From a bacterium (lineage in GTDB: Bacteria > Cyanobacteriota > Vampirovibrionia > Gastranaerophilales > Gastranaerophilaceae), in NCBI GenBank assembly GCA_024408855.1, contig JAKSUQ010000004.1:1-64000 (forward strand): a DNA stretch of 64,000 nt, read 5' to 3'. The position numbers were made by a program, and so were the translations under genes. The notes beneath the pieces were generated by a model. It had not been told where the DNA came from. It worked only from the letters and a program-made list of their open reading frames with translations, and did not search any database. Positions 34,522 through 44,508 of this stretch are shown here, piece after piece (the stretch's first letter is position 1; every line of letters begins with the position of its first letter).

Positions 34522-35610
34522 TTATGTCTGCCTATATTTTTGATATTTTCGGTATAATTCTGCTAAAATACTCGAAATTATAAAAATTGTAATTGCGACA
34601 AATAATACAATAGGTAATGATAATTTTATGTGCAATACATTTATTGCGAGTATTTGAACAAACCATCCGATATAAATCCACTGTTGTATATATATTTCGT
34701 TAATATTTTTGCTTATACTTTCGCAAATTGTTAGCATTTTACTGTTCAATACCTTAGTAATGAAATAGCAGATTGAAATTATTGTAAAAATTGCTGCAAA
34801 TGAATAAAGCATATCAATAAAATGCATATGATAATATGCGTCTGTATCAATGTTAAACATTCCCCAACCGTTAATTAAACCAAATATAAAATAAGTCGTA
34901 AATATAGGGAATGTCATAAAAAATGCTGATTTAAAAAACTTATCAAGAGAATTACAACGCTTTAATAATTCGCCAAAATAATATCCGCCGGCAACAAATA
35001 TTAACCAATGTACAAGCGGAAAAGCAGTTTCAAAATTGGTATTTTTGGATACTCCCATAAAATGTCCGAGTATTATATCCAAAACCAAATTGTGTGTGCC
35101 AAAATTTCGTACAAAAGAGCCCATTAATGCTAATAAAACAGATATTATCAAAATTCTTTTTGCAGAAAAGTTAAATTTTTTAAATATAGCAAATACAATA
35201 AATGCCAGTCCGGCAAAATGTAGAATATCCAAACCGCACAAATCAAATATTATGTTTTTCAAAAAAACGGTATCTTTTGTAAAATACCAGAAAATAAAAG
35301 CAGGTAAAGGCAATCTTAAAATATTAAGTATCCATGCTTTTATTGTAAGATTAATTCCACGTTGCATGCTGTATTTTGGAGAAGTGTTTTTGCTGTATGC
35401 CATTCCTACTCCCATAGAAAACATAAAGACCGGTGCGGCAAATACTCCGCCAAACAAAGTAATAGGAATAAGCGACCATAGTTGGATGTGTTCCATTCCG
35501 CTGTACATAAAAACATGAATAAGAATCATCCCAAAAATCGCAACCACTTTTGCTACATCAAGAAATTGTTGTCTGCCAAGATTTATATCATCTGTTTCAA
35601 ATATTTTCAT
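34522..35610 (-). CDS. multi-pass membrane acyltransferase-like protein (DUF1624/acyltransferase-3 type)
   Basis: About ten hydrophobic helices are visible. The opening RQQFLDVAKVVAIFGMILIHVFMYSG is the start pattern of the heparan-alpha-glucosaminide N-acetyltransferase/acyltransferase-3 superfamily, with a conserved His in helix 1. It would transfer acyl groups to an envelope or exported molecule; the acceptor is unknown. ATG 35610 is used; an in-frame TTG lies at 35631. At 362 aa, its length is normal. Confidence 0.75.
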   Translation of the reverse strand: MKIFETDDINLGRQQFLDVAKVVAIFGMILIHVFMYSGMEHIQLWSLIPITLFGGVFAAPVFMFSMGVGMAYSKNTSPKYSMQRGINLTIKAWILNILRLPLPAFIFWYFTKDTVFLKNIIFDLCGLDILHFAGLAFIVFAIFKKFNFSAKRILIISVLLALMGSFVRNFGTHNLVLDIILGHFMGVSKNTNFETAFPLVHWLIFVAGGYYFGELLKRCNSLDKFFKSAFFMTFPIFTTYFIFGLINGWGMFNIDTDAYYHMHFIDMLYSFAAIFTIISICYFITKVLNSKMLTICESISKNINEIYIQQWIYIGWFVQILAINVLHIKLSLPIVLFVAITIFIISSILAELYRKYQKYRQT

Positions 35611-35757
35611 ATTCGCAAAAATTCTACTCAAATATCCTTATAACAATAATAGTATAATTCACAGATTTTTCAAATTATTTACATTATAATCAACTAATAT
35701 AATATTTCCAAAAATTTTTATGATTTTATGCTAAAATCACAAAAAAGGAGAGAAAAT

Positions 35758-36570
35758 ATGAAAAAGATTTTTATTTCATTATTTACTGTCGGAATTATTG
35801 CACTATCTGCAACTGCAGCCTTTGATGCAACTGCAAGAACTGCAACAGTAGGACAAACTATATTAACAAAAAATAGCTTGCCTGCTACAACTACCTTTAA
35901 AGTTACAGATGCTGCACTTGATAATTCTGATGTTAGTACAACAAACGTTATTTATATTCCGAGTGCTGATTTAGCTTATGCAGGAAATGATCATGAAGTT
36001 GCGGCTGTTATAGCAAATGAACTTGGGCATATTATTAACGGACATTATTCAAAAAGCAAGTTGAGAGATATGGCTGCAACTGCTATTACAAACCGCTTTG
36101 ATACTGAAAATGTTATAACTGCAACTGCAAAAAGTTCTTTACTTGCAAGTAAATTATCGCTTGCTGACAATAAAGAGGCTGATATAACCGGTGTTGATTT
36201 AATGATTCAAGCAGGATACAATCCTCTTGCAATGATAGTTACAATTACAAAAATGCCGGGAAGTACATTGGAAACATTAAAAGGTGCACCTGCAAATTCA
36301 GAAAGAGCAATGTACTTATACGATTACTTGTTATATAACTATCCTGCAAAGGTTAAGGTTGGATATAATTGTCAAGAATACAAAAGATTTTTGGCATACG
36401 CTGATCCAATCGTAAATGATAGAAATTCTAATAAAAAGAAACTTGAAAAATTTAATAAACAACAAGAAAAATACAAAGCTGACAGGGCTAAAAAAGTTTC
36501 TAAATACCAAGCTACAAATACGTCCGGTTGGGATGCAAGTTTCATGATTTTAAAAAGTTTTACTGAATAA
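35758..36570 (+). CDS. M48-like secreted peptidase homologue with altered zinc motif
   Basis: A signal peptide (FTVGIIALSATA) leads to a domain like M48 peptidases: HEVAAVIANELGHIINGH and, 60 residues on, NKEADITGVDLMIQAGYNP. The zinc motif HExxH is here Asn87-Glu-Leu-Gly-His91; the first His is Asn (codon AAT), while the other ligand region and the EADxxG helix are kept. It may be inactive or bind metal in another way. ATG 35758 has AAAGGAGAG upstream. The end of the protein is Lys-rich and unlike other M48 proteins. Confidence 0.8.
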   Translation: MKKIFISLFTVGIIALSATAAFDATARTATVGQTILTKNSLPATTTFKVTDAALDNSDVSTTNVIYIPSADLAYAGNDHEVAAVIANELGHIINGHYSKSKLRDMAATAITNRFDTENVITATAKSSLLASKLSLADNKEADITGVDLMIQAGYNPLAMIVTITKMPGSTLETLKGAPANSERAMYLYDYLLYNYPAKVKVGYNCQEYKRFLAYADPIVNDRNSNKKKLEKFNKQQEKYKADRAKKVSKYQATNTSGWDASFMILKSFTE

Positions 36571-36597
36571 TTTACCAAATTAGTTAATATAAAACAG

Positions 36598-36636
36598 AAA
36601 TCCGCTTCTTATGCAAGAAACGGATTTTTGTTTTAA
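36598..36636. terminator. bidirectional terminator between the M48-like gene and prfA
   Basis: The AAATCCG-TTCTT stem pairs with AAGAA-CGGATTT around a short loop, with T runs on one side and A runs on the other. It suits both convergent genes. Confidence 0.75.
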
Positions 36637-36643
36637 ACTATAA

Positions 36644-37726
36644 TTACTGAACTTCTGCCAATTTTTCAAGTTTCAATTTTTGGTCATATTCAATCAATAG
36701 CTGTAAAAGTTCATCCAAATCCCCGTCAATGACAGTCCAAACATTCAAATTGTGATTAATTCTATGGTCGGTTAATCTGCCTTGAGGGAAATTATACGTT
36801 CTTATACGTTCGGAGCGATCTCCGGTACCCACTTGAGAACGTCTTAAATCTGTAATTTCCTGCATTTGCTTTTGGACTTCCAAATCGTATAATTTAGCTT
36901 TTAATATTTGCATAGCTCTTTCTTTATTTTGAAGTTGTGAGCGTTCTTCTGTACAGAAAATCATTATTCCGGTAGGTTTGTGGAATAATCTTGCAGCGGT
37001 TTCAACTTTATTGACATTTTGCCCGCCTGCACCGCCGGAACGTGCGGTAGACATTTCTATATCCTCAGGGCGGATTTCTATTTCAACATCATCAACTTCC
37101 GGCATAACAGCAACCGTCGCGGTAGATGTATGGACTCTGCCTTGTGATTCTGTTTCCGGAACTCTTTGAACTCTGTGAACTCCGGATTCATATTTCAGTC
37201 TTGAATAAACTGCATCACCTTTAATAGATATAATAATTTCTGAATAACCACCGGCCTCACATTCTGTTTTTGAAAGAATTTGTGTCTGCCAACCTTGTTT
37301 ATCCGCGAATTTTAAATACATTCTGGTCAAATCACCCGCAAATATATTCGCTTCATCACCACCTGCTCCGCCGCGAATTTCGAGCATGATATCTTTGTCA
37401 TCCATTGGATCTCTCGGAAGAAGTAAAACTTTCATTCTTTCTTCAAAATCAGGAAGTTTTGCTTCATTTTCTTCCATGTCAGCTTTTAAAAATGATTTCA
37501 TTTCTTCGTCTTTTTCATCTCTGATTAAAATTTTTGCTTCTTCTATGGCTTCAACTGCTTTCTTCCAATCATAATAAAGTTGAACGGTTTCTTCCATAGA
37601 TTTTCTTTGTTTAGAAAGCACTTTAAATCTGTTATAATCTTGTATGACAGCAGGGTCTGAAAGAGTTTCTCCAAGTTCAATATATTTTTTTTCTATCTGT
37701 ATAATTTTATCCAACATATCTTTCAT
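36644..37726 (-). CDS. prfA: peptide chain release factor 1
   Basis: RF1 ends translation at UAA and UAG. The peptidyl-hydrolysis loop [18 protein letters not shown] carries GGQ, and the recognition loop region shows [22 protein letters not shown] ([11 protein letters not shown]1 type). At 360 aa it is full length. The ATG at 37726 has AGGTAAG upstream. The usual partner prmC (which methylates the GGQ glutamine) is not adjacent. Confidence 0.96.
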   Translation of the reverse strand: MKDMLDKIIQIEKKYIELGETLSDPAVIQDYNRFKVLSKQRKSMEETVQLYYDWKKAVEAIEEAKILIRDEKDEEMKSFLKADMEENEAKLPDFEERMKVLLLPRDPMDDKDIMLEIRGGAGGDEANIFAGDLTRMYLKFADKQGWQTQILSKTECEAGGYSEIIISIKGDAVYSRLKYESGVHRVQRVPETESQGRVHTSTATVAVMPEVDDVEIEIRPEDIEMSTARSGGAGGQNVNKVETAARLFHKPTGIMIFCTEERSQLQNKERAMQILKAKLYDLEVQKQMQEITDLRRSQVGTGDRSERIRTYNFPQGRLTDHRINHNLNVWTVIDGDLDELLQLLIEYDQKLKLEKLAEVQ

Positions 37727-37830
37727 AAAACTTACCTCAATTCAATAGATGTTAAGAACAGTATAATAAAAACATAGCTTTCGGTAAAGTTAATAGTATT
37801 AAATATATTGAAAATAATTGATTTCAATAA

Positions 37831-37858
37831 AGAAGCAACCTCGCTGAAGGTTGCTTCT
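37831..37858 (-). terminator. terminator of the 51-aa gene
   Basis: The AGAAGCAACCT stem and its complement flank a 6-nt loop; on the minus strand the tail is TTTATTG. It lies between the 51-aa gene and prfA. Confidence 0.7.
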
Positions 37859-37919
37859 CAATTTTCATTGAACGCATACAACTGCTCAATTTGGGGTAAT
37901 TGTTATTTTTGAGCCATCG

Positions 37920-38075
37920 CTATACTTCTATCAAATCTTCTTTGAAATACTCCACTACTGTTCCCATTACATTTTCAAAGAAGAAATCTAATTCAGTAGA
38001 AAGTTCGCTTCCCAATTCTGTTTCTACATGTTTTGAGGAATTAAATCTTGATAACATTTCGTTTTCGATACCCAT
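37920..38075 (-). CDS. small acidic hypothetical protein, 51 aa
   Basis: On the minus strand an ATG at 38075 follows AGGAAAGGA about 7 nt upstream. It opens a 51-codon frame starting MGIENEMLSRFNSSKHVE and containing ELSTELDFFFENVMG. It is acidic, has no membrane helix, and is flanked by a terminator at 37831. The family is unknown. Ribosome site, codon use and terminator support a real gene. Confidence 0.6.
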   Translation of the reverse strand: MGIENEMLSRFNSSKHVETELGSELSTELDFFFENVMGTVVEYFKEDLIEV

Positions 38076-38345
38076 ACGTCATCCTTTCCTGATTTTTAAT
38101 TTTTTGGCTTTTGCTTACAGTATCTATATCGGCATATTTTTTTAAAACTTTAGTTTTATTATGCATTTTGTTACAAAAATTTACAGATTATATTTAATAA
38201 TGAAAAACAATAAGTCAAGAAATCAGTATAATTACTTATATTGTGTAAATTATTGCAAGCATAGATGTTATGTAAAATTGTCTTGTCATTTGTCATAATT
38301 TGTACTAAAATAACGGGGTGAGTTAGTTTTTATGGGGTATTAAGC

Positions 38346-39467
38346 ATGAAATTTGTTGCAAGCAAAGATGATTTGTTAAACGGAATAAGAATTGTGGAAA
38401 GGGCTACTGTTGTCAAAGGGTTACAGCCTGTTTTGGCAAATGTTTTAATTGAAACTGTCGACAATAATCAAATAAAATTAACTGCAACAGATTTTGATTT
38501 GTCAATAACAACGTTAATTAATGCAACGGTTGAAGAAGCCGGAAGAACAACGTTACCTGCAAAAAAATTAAATGAAATTCTTTCAAGATTACAAGATGAA
38601 TTGGTAAAAATAGAATTGGACAATGCAACAGCAACGGTAACTTGTAAAAACTCGAAATTTGATATAATTGCGATCTCAGCTAATGAATTTCCGACAGTTG
38701 AAGAAAACATTTCTGAAGAAGATTCAATCGAAATCGAGACGGCACCTTTTATCAAAGCAATTCGTCAAGTAGTTACTGCGGCGGCAGGGTATGAAACAAA
38801 TAATTTATTATCCGGTGTTGTCTGTGAGGTAAATAAAAATATTCTTGAAATGGCGGCGACAGATGGTAACAGGTTAGCAAGGGTGCGTGAAGTTGTTAAA
38901 AATAACTCTGCTGATGAAGAAAAAGTTTTTGAAATGTTATTGTCTTCAAAAGTTTTATCAGAATTATCAAAAATATCTTTGTTGGCAGAATCTGACAATA
39001 TAAAGATATGCAAAGAGGTTAAGAAAATTGTAATTACAATAGATAAAACAAAAATTATTACGAAACTCATGCAAGGACAATTCCCTAAGTATAATCAACT
39101 GGTACCGCAAACGTTCCCTAAAGAAGCTGTTATCAATAAATTTGATTTGATTTCTGCATTGGAAAGGGTTGCTGTTATGGTTAATGAAAAGAACAGTATT
39201 GTTAAATTTGAATTTGCGGATAACGAATTAAAACTGTCAGGAACTTCACCAGAAGCCGGAAATTCACAGGATAAAATTGATGTAAAATATATGAACGAAC
39301 CGTTAGCGATTGCTTTCAATTATAAATTTGTATTGGAATTTCTCAAAATTGCAGAATCGGAAGAAATCACCGTTAAATTGAATACCCCGCTTTCGGCTAC
39401 TGTTTTTGCACCAAACTCAGATGAAGATTACATTTATCTTGTTATGCCTGTTCAATTAAGGAGTTAG
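38346..39467 (+). CDS. dnaN: DNA polymerase III beta sliding clamp
   Basis: The clamp forms a ring of two subunits around DNA and tethers polymerase III. Three similar domains are visible: FVASKDDLLNGIRIVERATV at the start, AGYETNNLLSGVVCEVN with ATDGNRLARVR in the middle, and a C-terminus ending DYIYLVMPVQL. At 373 aa it has standard length. It is not beside dnaA; instead leuD follows after 3 nt. No row of DnaA boxes was seen upstream. Confidence 0.96.
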   Translation: MKFVASKDDLLNGIRIVERATVVKGLQPVLANVLIETVDNNQIKLTATDFDLSITTLINATVEEAGRTTLPAKKLNEILSRLQDELVKIELDNATATVTCKNSKFDIIAISANEFPTVEENISEEDSIEIETAPFIKAIRQVVTAAAGYETNNLLSGVVCEVNKNILEMAATDGNRLARVREVVKNNSADEEKVFEMLLSSKVLSELSKISLLAESDNIKICKEVKKIVITIDKTKIITKLMQGQFPKYNQLVPQTFPKEAVINKFDLISALERVAVMVNEKNSIVKFEFADNELKLSGTSPEAGNSQDKIDVKYMNEPLAIAFNYKFVLEFLKIAESEEITVKLNTPLSATVFAPNSDEDYIYLVMPVQLRS

Positions 39468-39470
39468 TAA

Positions 39471-39965
39471 ATGAGAGGAAAAGCATTCAAATTCGGAGAT
39501 AATATTTCCACAGATCATATTGCACCCGGAAGATTGTTTCACTTGCGTTCTGATTTGCAAGAATTTTCAAAACATGTTTTGGAAGATGCTGATGAGAATT
39601 TTGCTAAGAACATGAAAAAAGGTGATTTTGTTGTAGCCGGCAATAATTTTGGTTTGGGTTCATCAAGAGAGCATGCACCTCAAATTATTAAAATTGCAGG
39701 GGTAGGTGCTGTTATTGCAAAATCTTTCGCAAGAATTTTTTACAGAAATGCAATAAATATCGGATTATTAGCTATTGAATGTGATACTGACGGAATTGAT
39801 GCAGGTGATGAATTAGAATTAGATATTAAAGAGGGACTTTTGAAAAATATTACAAAAGGGACTACCACAATGATTGAGCCATTGCCTGATGTTATGATAC
39901 GACTTCTTAATGATGGCGGACTCATTGAACATATAAAGAAAAATGGTGATTTGGTTTTGGGTTAG
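39471..39965 (+). CDS. leuD: 3-isopropylmalate dehydratase small subunit (LeuD/HacB type)
   Basis: The small swivel-domain subunit of a leucine-pathway isomerase of aconitase type. FGDNISTDHIAPGR and NNFGLGSSREHAPQ are the family hallmarks. At 164 aa it belongs to the short archaeal/LeuD2-like form, which may also act in homoaconitase-type reactions. The large subunit LeuC is not in this window. It sits 3 nt after dnaN with AAGGAG, an unusual pairing. Confidence 0.88.
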   Translation: MRGKAFKFGDNISTDHIAPGRLFHLRSDLQEFSKHVLEDADENFAKNMKKGDFVVAGNNFGLGSSREHAPQIIKIAGVGAVIAKSFARIFYRNAINIGLLAIECDTDGIDAGDELELDIKEGLLKNITKGTTTMIEPLPDVMIRLLNDGGLIEHIKKNGDLVLG

Positions 39966-40027
39966 AAAGGGATAGTCAAGTTTTTTCAAAATTTAGTTTC
40001 TTCAATGCTCAATGAATCAAATATAAA

Positions 40028-42268
40028 TCAACACCGTTTCAAAGACAAAACAATTTCATGCGGGAAGTAGGAGCTTTTTACTCCTGAATCGGTGTTTGCC
40101 ATGATAAATTCGACTGTTTCTCCTTCTTGAACGCCAACAGACTCGAACGGAACGGTTATATCAATAACATCATCATATGCGATACGGACATTTTCGGAAT
40201 TCGCAAGAGTCCATGTATCTTGTTGAGTACATGTCAGTAATCTTGGTGGATATAACGTGTCTTTAACAAAAGTCAGAGTAAGTTCATTCTCAAATTTTTC
40301 GGTTAAAACAGGAGATAAATTGTCGGATTTACTAATAAGTCTTACATATGCTCGTGTTCCTATTTTTGTGGCATTTCTCAGATAAATATAAAACTGACTG
40401 ATTTTATCTATAAGATTTTTTTCAGGAACACATTTGTTAATATGAAGCCTAAAATACATATTGTTACTATCACAGCCAAAATTAATTTTATCAATGTTTT
40501 TATTTTCACGGTGAATAGGACCATCTAATAATCTGACGGCACCGGAATTATTCCAAGCATAATCACTTAATGAAGAACCGTCCATTTTAGGAGAAATATT
40601 TTGTGAAGGTCTTTTGAGTGGAATTTCATGACTATTAATTAATGAATTTTCTAAATGTTGCGGTATTTCTTGTTCCAGTATTGAATAAATATTTTTTAAA
40701 TGTTCTCTGAACATATAATCAAAAACATAATCCTGACCGGAATTGTTTGGTTCACCATACCACCAGAACCAATCGCTTCCTTGAACGGTCATTAATTCCT
40801 GTTTGGCATATTTAATTTTTTCATTGTTTTTTTTGTTATGACTGCATTTGTCAATCATATCTTTTGCATCTTTAACGTATTTCCAAGCTTTATTCTTAAT
40901 GGGATCACCTATCCAGAACACGAAAGAATTGTCAACTCCTGAACCTAAAGGAATTTTTTTCAAAACTTTTTTTCGTTTGTCATTTTTGAGGTAATCTGAA
41001 ATTAAAACCGTTTGTATAGTATTATCATTTTCAAGTAAAGAATAAAAACTTTCAAGAAAATCATTACCGTCGTTTACGTAATTTTCCCAGCAATTTTCAC
41101 CATCCATGGCAATAGTCAACATATGATTTTCATCAGGTGAGGTTAATAATTTACTTTGAATAGTCTTAATTTTATTATACAAATCATTGGAGGCATCTGT
41201 TGAATTAAGTGCCGGATATTCAAAATTAATAAGATTAGGAATAGCTCTGTCCCTAAAGATTATATCAATGTCTTTTGTTCTTGCACTATATCTGTATGTT
41301 TTCAAAAGGTGATACGGTTCGCTTAAATTTCCTCTGAAGTCTCTGATAAATTCAAAATTAAGTACATTGGATAAAAGTTTTTCGTCAGCAAGAGTCCAAC
41401 TGATACCTTGTTTTGCAAGCATGTTGACTGTTTTAGGGTCTATACATAGTTCAGGCAACCAGAATCCTTTTGGTCTGATTCCAAAAATTTCTTCAATTCT
41501 GTCTATTGCCATTTTTATCTGTAAAAAGGCATATTCTTTCATATCGAAAGTTTGCGGTAATTTAATATCTGTCGGAATTGTTTTCAATATAGATTTCATA
41601 TTCTCGCATAAAATCGGTAAAATTGCATGATAATAACTGCTTGCAGTAAGTTCAATTCTACCCTCTGCAAGATATTTTTTATATGTTGGTATAATCTCTT
41701 TTATAATCTCACGTTGTAAATCTATAATTTCAATTCTGTCCTCTTGGGTGTAGTTGTGCTGTTTATCCCACAATTCTTGCAAGCGTGGATTTCTCTTATC
41801 GTGAATTGGGTCAATCCATACTAAATTAAACAAGGCCATTATATCGGAAAGTTCTTGTGCAGAAAATTTTGAAATATCACAATCATCTTTTTCAAATCTT
41901 TTTTTGAATAATTTCTTATAATTTTCGCTTTTATAAAGCATAGTTTCGTATTTCGGGCAAAAGAAATTGTTTAAGATAAATGATTTTTCTTCACCGGTCA
42001 TACTGTTTACATCAGAAATTGACAATTCCGAATGAATATCATTAAAACCGTTTGCATAATCAATAATTGTATCCAAAAGTGTAGGTACAAAATCAATGTT
42101 TAATTTTAAATTAGGGAAACGTTCTAAAAAAAGTATCATATCCAAGTAATCTTTGATTGCATGCAAACGTGCCCATGGCATAAGATATGTGCCTTCAACT
42201 TTGTATGATGGTTGATGCATATGCCAATAGATTGCTAAAGATAAATTTCTCACACACCCGAGCCCCAT
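40028..42268 (-). CDS. glycoside hydrolase family 57 alpha-glucan enzyme
   Basis: The GH57 barrel motifs are in order: IYWHMHQPSY near the start, the GFWLPELCIDPKT segment with the catalytic nucleophile Glu, and TIAMDGENCWENY with the acid/base Asp. A C-terminal beta domain (about residues 580-745) follows. It may act on glycogen or similar glucans as amylase or glucanotransferase; the exact reaction cannot be told. The start ATG 42268 or a GTG 15 nt further in are both possible; ribosome binding is weak. It is the last gene of the mtnP-yggT-GT9 operon. Confidence 0.85.
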   Translation of the reverse strand: MGLGCVRNLSLAIYWHMHQPSYKVEGTYLMPWARLHAIKDYLDMILFLERFPNLKLNIDFVPTLLDTIIDYANGFNDIHSELSISDVNSMTGEEKSFILNNFFCPKYETMLYKSENYKKLFKKRFEKDDCDISKFSAQELSDIMALFNLVWIDPIHDKRNPRLQELWDKQHNYTQEDRIEIIDLQREIIKEIIPTYKKYLAEGRIELTASSYYHAILPILCENMKSILKTIPTDIKLPQTFDMKEYAFLQIKMAIDRIEEIFGIRPKGFWLPELCIDPKTVNMLAKQGISWTLADEKLLSNVLNFEFIRDFRGNLSEPYHLLKTYRYSARTKDIDIIFRDRAIPNLINFEYPALNSTDASNDLYNKIKTIQSKLLTSPDENHMLTIAMDGENCWENYVNDGNDFLESFYSLLENDNTIQTVLISDYLKNDKRKKVLKKIPLGSGVDNSFVFWIGDPIKNKAWKYVKDAKDMIDKCSHNKKNNEKIKYAKQELMTVQGSDWFWWYGEPNNSGQDYVFDYMFREHLKNIYSILEQEIPQHLENSLINSHEIPLKRPSQNISPKMDGSSLSDYAWNNSGAVRLLDGPIHRENKNIDKINFGCDSNNMYFRLHINKCVPEKNLIDKISQFYIYLRNATKIGTRAYVRLISKSDNLSPVLTEKFENELTLTFVKDTLYPPRLLTCTQQDTWTLANSENVRIAYDDVIDITVPFESVGVQEGETVEFIMANTDSGVKSSYFPHEIVLSLKRC

Positions 42269-42315
42269 ATATATAAGTATACAAGATGTCGCTACATTCC
42301 GCAACCCATGTATTA

Positions 42316-43311
42316 CTAATTATTTACAACTTTGCTGACGATTTCTTCAGAAGATATTTTTAGACAAATCAATTCGTTGCAAGTGGTTTGTCTTTTTTCC
42401 CACAAGCAAGGTTGTAACGGACAGGAGAATTTTGATTTTACAGGGATAACATTGCCGTTTTGGGGGATTAATTTATTTTCATCAGTAGAGCCAAAAATAA
42501 CATAAGTTTTTACTCCTAATGCTACGGCTATATGTAAAGGTGCTGAATCTGAGCACAAAAACTTTTCAGCAGAAGATATTAATTCAGCCAAATCTTTTAA
42601 ACTTTTTGTTGTTCCGTATAAATTTTCAAATTTATCAAATGGTACATTTTTTACAATTTTTTCGATACATTCTTTATCATCAGTTCCGCCAATTAATAAA
42701 ACTTTTTTACCGCTATCTGCCAGTTTTTCAACAACTTCTGCCCATATTTCCGGAGTAACAGTTTTTATCATTCCTTTTTGCATACTTAAACGACTGACTC
42801 CGGGGTGAATTAAAACGGTATTTGGTATGACAGTTCTTTTTTCAATATTTAAAATCGGTAAATCAGTTTTAATTTCTGTTTCAAAAGAAATTAAATCTTG
42901 ATACATATTAACTGCATATTGATTTTTATTTAGTTTAACCGCTTTCGTTAAAAATATTTGACTTAGTTTCCCGCTATCATATCCGTACCTTTTGGGAATA
43001 AAAGTGAGAAATAAAAATAATGAAATAAATTTATTTGAGCCACTCGAAAATACAATGTCAAATCTGTATTTCCAAATTTGAAATAACAGTTTTATAAGTT
43101 CAATGTATTTGTTTTCTCCCTTGATGTTTGCGTATAAAACTTTATCAATAACATTTGTAAGCGAAGTTATTCCTTGACTGCGTTTTTCTAAAGCTAAAGT
43201 AATTTCAGAATCAGGAAATTGTTTCTTTATGGACAAAATAGTTGGCAAAAAAAGGATTTCATCCCCAAGCCCACCGAAATTTACAAATAAAATTTTTTTC
43301 TTATCTATCAT
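42316..43311 (-). CDS. glycosyltransferase family 9 (heptosyltransferase-like)
   Basis: It starts ILFVNFGGLGDEILFLPTIL, the GT9 acceptor-domain pattern. The donor side has VLIHPGVSRLSMQKG, LLIGGTDDKE and ISSAEKFLCSDSAPLHIAVALG, with the conserved Asp-Ser-(A/G)-P/H. GT9 enzymes add heptose or similar sugars to lipopolysaccharide cores. It overlaps yggT by 4 nt (ATGA) and precedes the GH57 gene, giving a carbohydrate-linked operon. Confidence 0.9.
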   Translation of the reverse strand: MIDKKKILFVNFGGLGDEILFLPTILSIKKQFPDSEITLALEKRSQGITSLTNVIDKVLYANIKGENKYIELIKLLFQIWKYRFDIVFSSGSNKFISLFLFLTFIPKRYGYDSGKLSQIFLTKAVKLNKNQYAVNMYQDLISFETEIKTDLPILNIEKRTVIPNTVLIHPGVSRLSMQKGMIKTVTPEIWAEVVEKLADSGKKVLLIGGTDDKECIEKIVKNVPFDKFENLYGTTKSLKDLAELISSAEKFLCSDSAPLHIAVALGVKTYVIFGSTDENKLIPQNGNVIPVKSKFSCPLQPCLWEKRQTTCNELICLKISSEEIVSKVVNN

Positions 43312-43574
43312 AAACCTAAACCGGCAATTGCTGAAACAACCAATCCTTGAATAATTTGCAATAATATAAATGCAATAATCGGAGAAATATCTAATACTCC
43401 CCCAATAGGAGGAATAATTCCCCTAAATAGATTTAGAAAAGGATCGGTTAATTTACTTACATAATTATATGGTCGTTGTTCCCAATCAATGTTTGGAATC
43501 CAAGTTAAAAATATTCTTATAATCAAAAGAATATAATAAAAATAAAATAATTGATTTACAGCTCTTGATATCAT
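43308..43574 (-). CDS. YggT-family membrane protein
   Basis: Two transmembrane segments flank the family signature FLTWIPNID, YNYVSKLTDPFLNLFRGIIPPIGGVLDISPIIAF (in part). In cyanobacteria and plants homologues help with thylakoid or cell-division factors; in others the role is unclear. I prefer the ATG at 43574, with GGGAG 7 nt before it; an ATG at 43589 overlapping the mtnP stop is the alternative. Confidence 0.9.
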   Translation of the reverse strand: MISRAVNQLFYFYYILLIIRIFLTWIPNIDWEQRPYNYVSKLTDPFLNLFRGIIPPIGGVLDISPIIAFILLQIIQGLVVSAIAGLGL

Positions 43575-43588
43575 TTGAACTCCCTGCA

Positions 43589-44386
43589 TTATGCGTGTGA
43601 ATTAGAAGTTGTATTTGCACATGAGCAGTTATTTCTTTCTGTCGGAATTTTTTCTATCATGGAGAATAACAACTTTTTCAAATTCTCTACATTACCGTTA
43701 AATACTTTTATTACTTCTGAGTGTGAAACTGGTGGAACATCACCGACTAAACCGGCATCATAGTCCGTAATGAGAGAAATATTTAACGGACACATATCCA
43801 TTTCCATAACTAAGTATGCTTCAGGATATGCGGTCATATTAATTACTTCCCAACCTTGTGATGTAAAGAACTTGGATTCAGCTTTTGTCGAAAATCTTGG
43901 ACCGTTTATAACTACGACCGTACCGGTTTCGTGAACAGTAATTTTTAATTCTTTTGCCGTTTTTATGGCTATTTCTCTTAACTCGGGGCAATAAGTATCA
44001 GCAGCAGACGGATGCTCTACAACAGGACCTTCAAAAAAAGTTGTTTTTCTGCTGTCTGTCCAATCAACAAACTGATCGCAAATTACGAATTCTCCAGGTC
44101 TAACTTCTTTTTGCAGGCTACCTGCTGCACAAGGAGAAATAACTCTTTTGCAACCAATTTCTTTCATTGCCCATACGTTTGCTCTATAATTAACTAAATG
44201 AGGCGGAATAGAATGATTTCTGCCATGTCTTGGCATAAAAGCAACATTATGCTCTCCAATCTTTCCGATAAATAAATTGTCTGATGGGGAACCATATGGT
44301 GTATCAATTGAAATTTCCTTGACGTCTTCCAAAAATTTGTAAAAACCTGAACCACCAAATACACCTATATCTGCTATTTTCTCCAT
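43589..44386 (-). CDS. mtnP: S-methyl-5'-thioadenosine phosphorylase (PNP/MTAP family)
   Basis: It splits methylthioadenosine to adenine and methylthioribose-1-phosphate in the methionine salvage path. Matching motifs: IGVFGGSGFYKFLED, FMPRHGRNHSIPPHLVNYRANVWAM, ISPCAAGSLQ and FSTKAESKFF...MTAYPEAYLVMEMDMC. At 265 aa it is slightly short of 290 but complete. It is the first gene of the operon ending in GH57. Confidence 0.92.
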   Translation of the reverse strand: MEKIADIGVFGGSGFYKFLEDVKEISIDTPYGSPSDNLFIGKIGEHNVAFMPRHGRNHSIPPHLVNYRANVWAMKEIGCKRVISPCAAGSLQKEVRPGEFVICDQFVDWTDSRKTTFFEGPVVEHPSAADTYCPELREIAIKTAKELKITVHETGTVVVINGPRFSTKAESKFFTSQGWEVINMTAYPEAYLVMEMDMCPLNISLITDYDAGLVGDVPPVSHSEVIKVFNGNVENLKKLLFSMIEKIPTERNNCSCANTTSNSHA

Positions 44387-44456
44387 ACGCTGAAACCTCT
44401 TTACTAACTATTTTCTATTATCACAATATTATCATGAAAAAAAATGTTTGAAAAGT

Positions 44457-44487
44457 AAAGAGTCAAGTCTTGCGACTTGACTCTTTT
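44457..44487 (-). terminator. terminator of the haemagglutinin-like gene
   Basis: A perfect 13-bp stem AAAGAGTCAAGTC and its complement flank a 4-nt loop, with TTTACTTTT after it on the minus strand. Confidence 0.8.
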
Positions 44488-44508
44488 ATTTAGTACCATC
44501 TTACATCC

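Noticed and set aside
38100-38345. Possible replication origin next to dnaN
   Set aside because: No cluster of DnaA boxes (TTATNCACA) is visible, and dnaA, recF and gyrB are not adjacent, so dnaN alone does not mark an origin.
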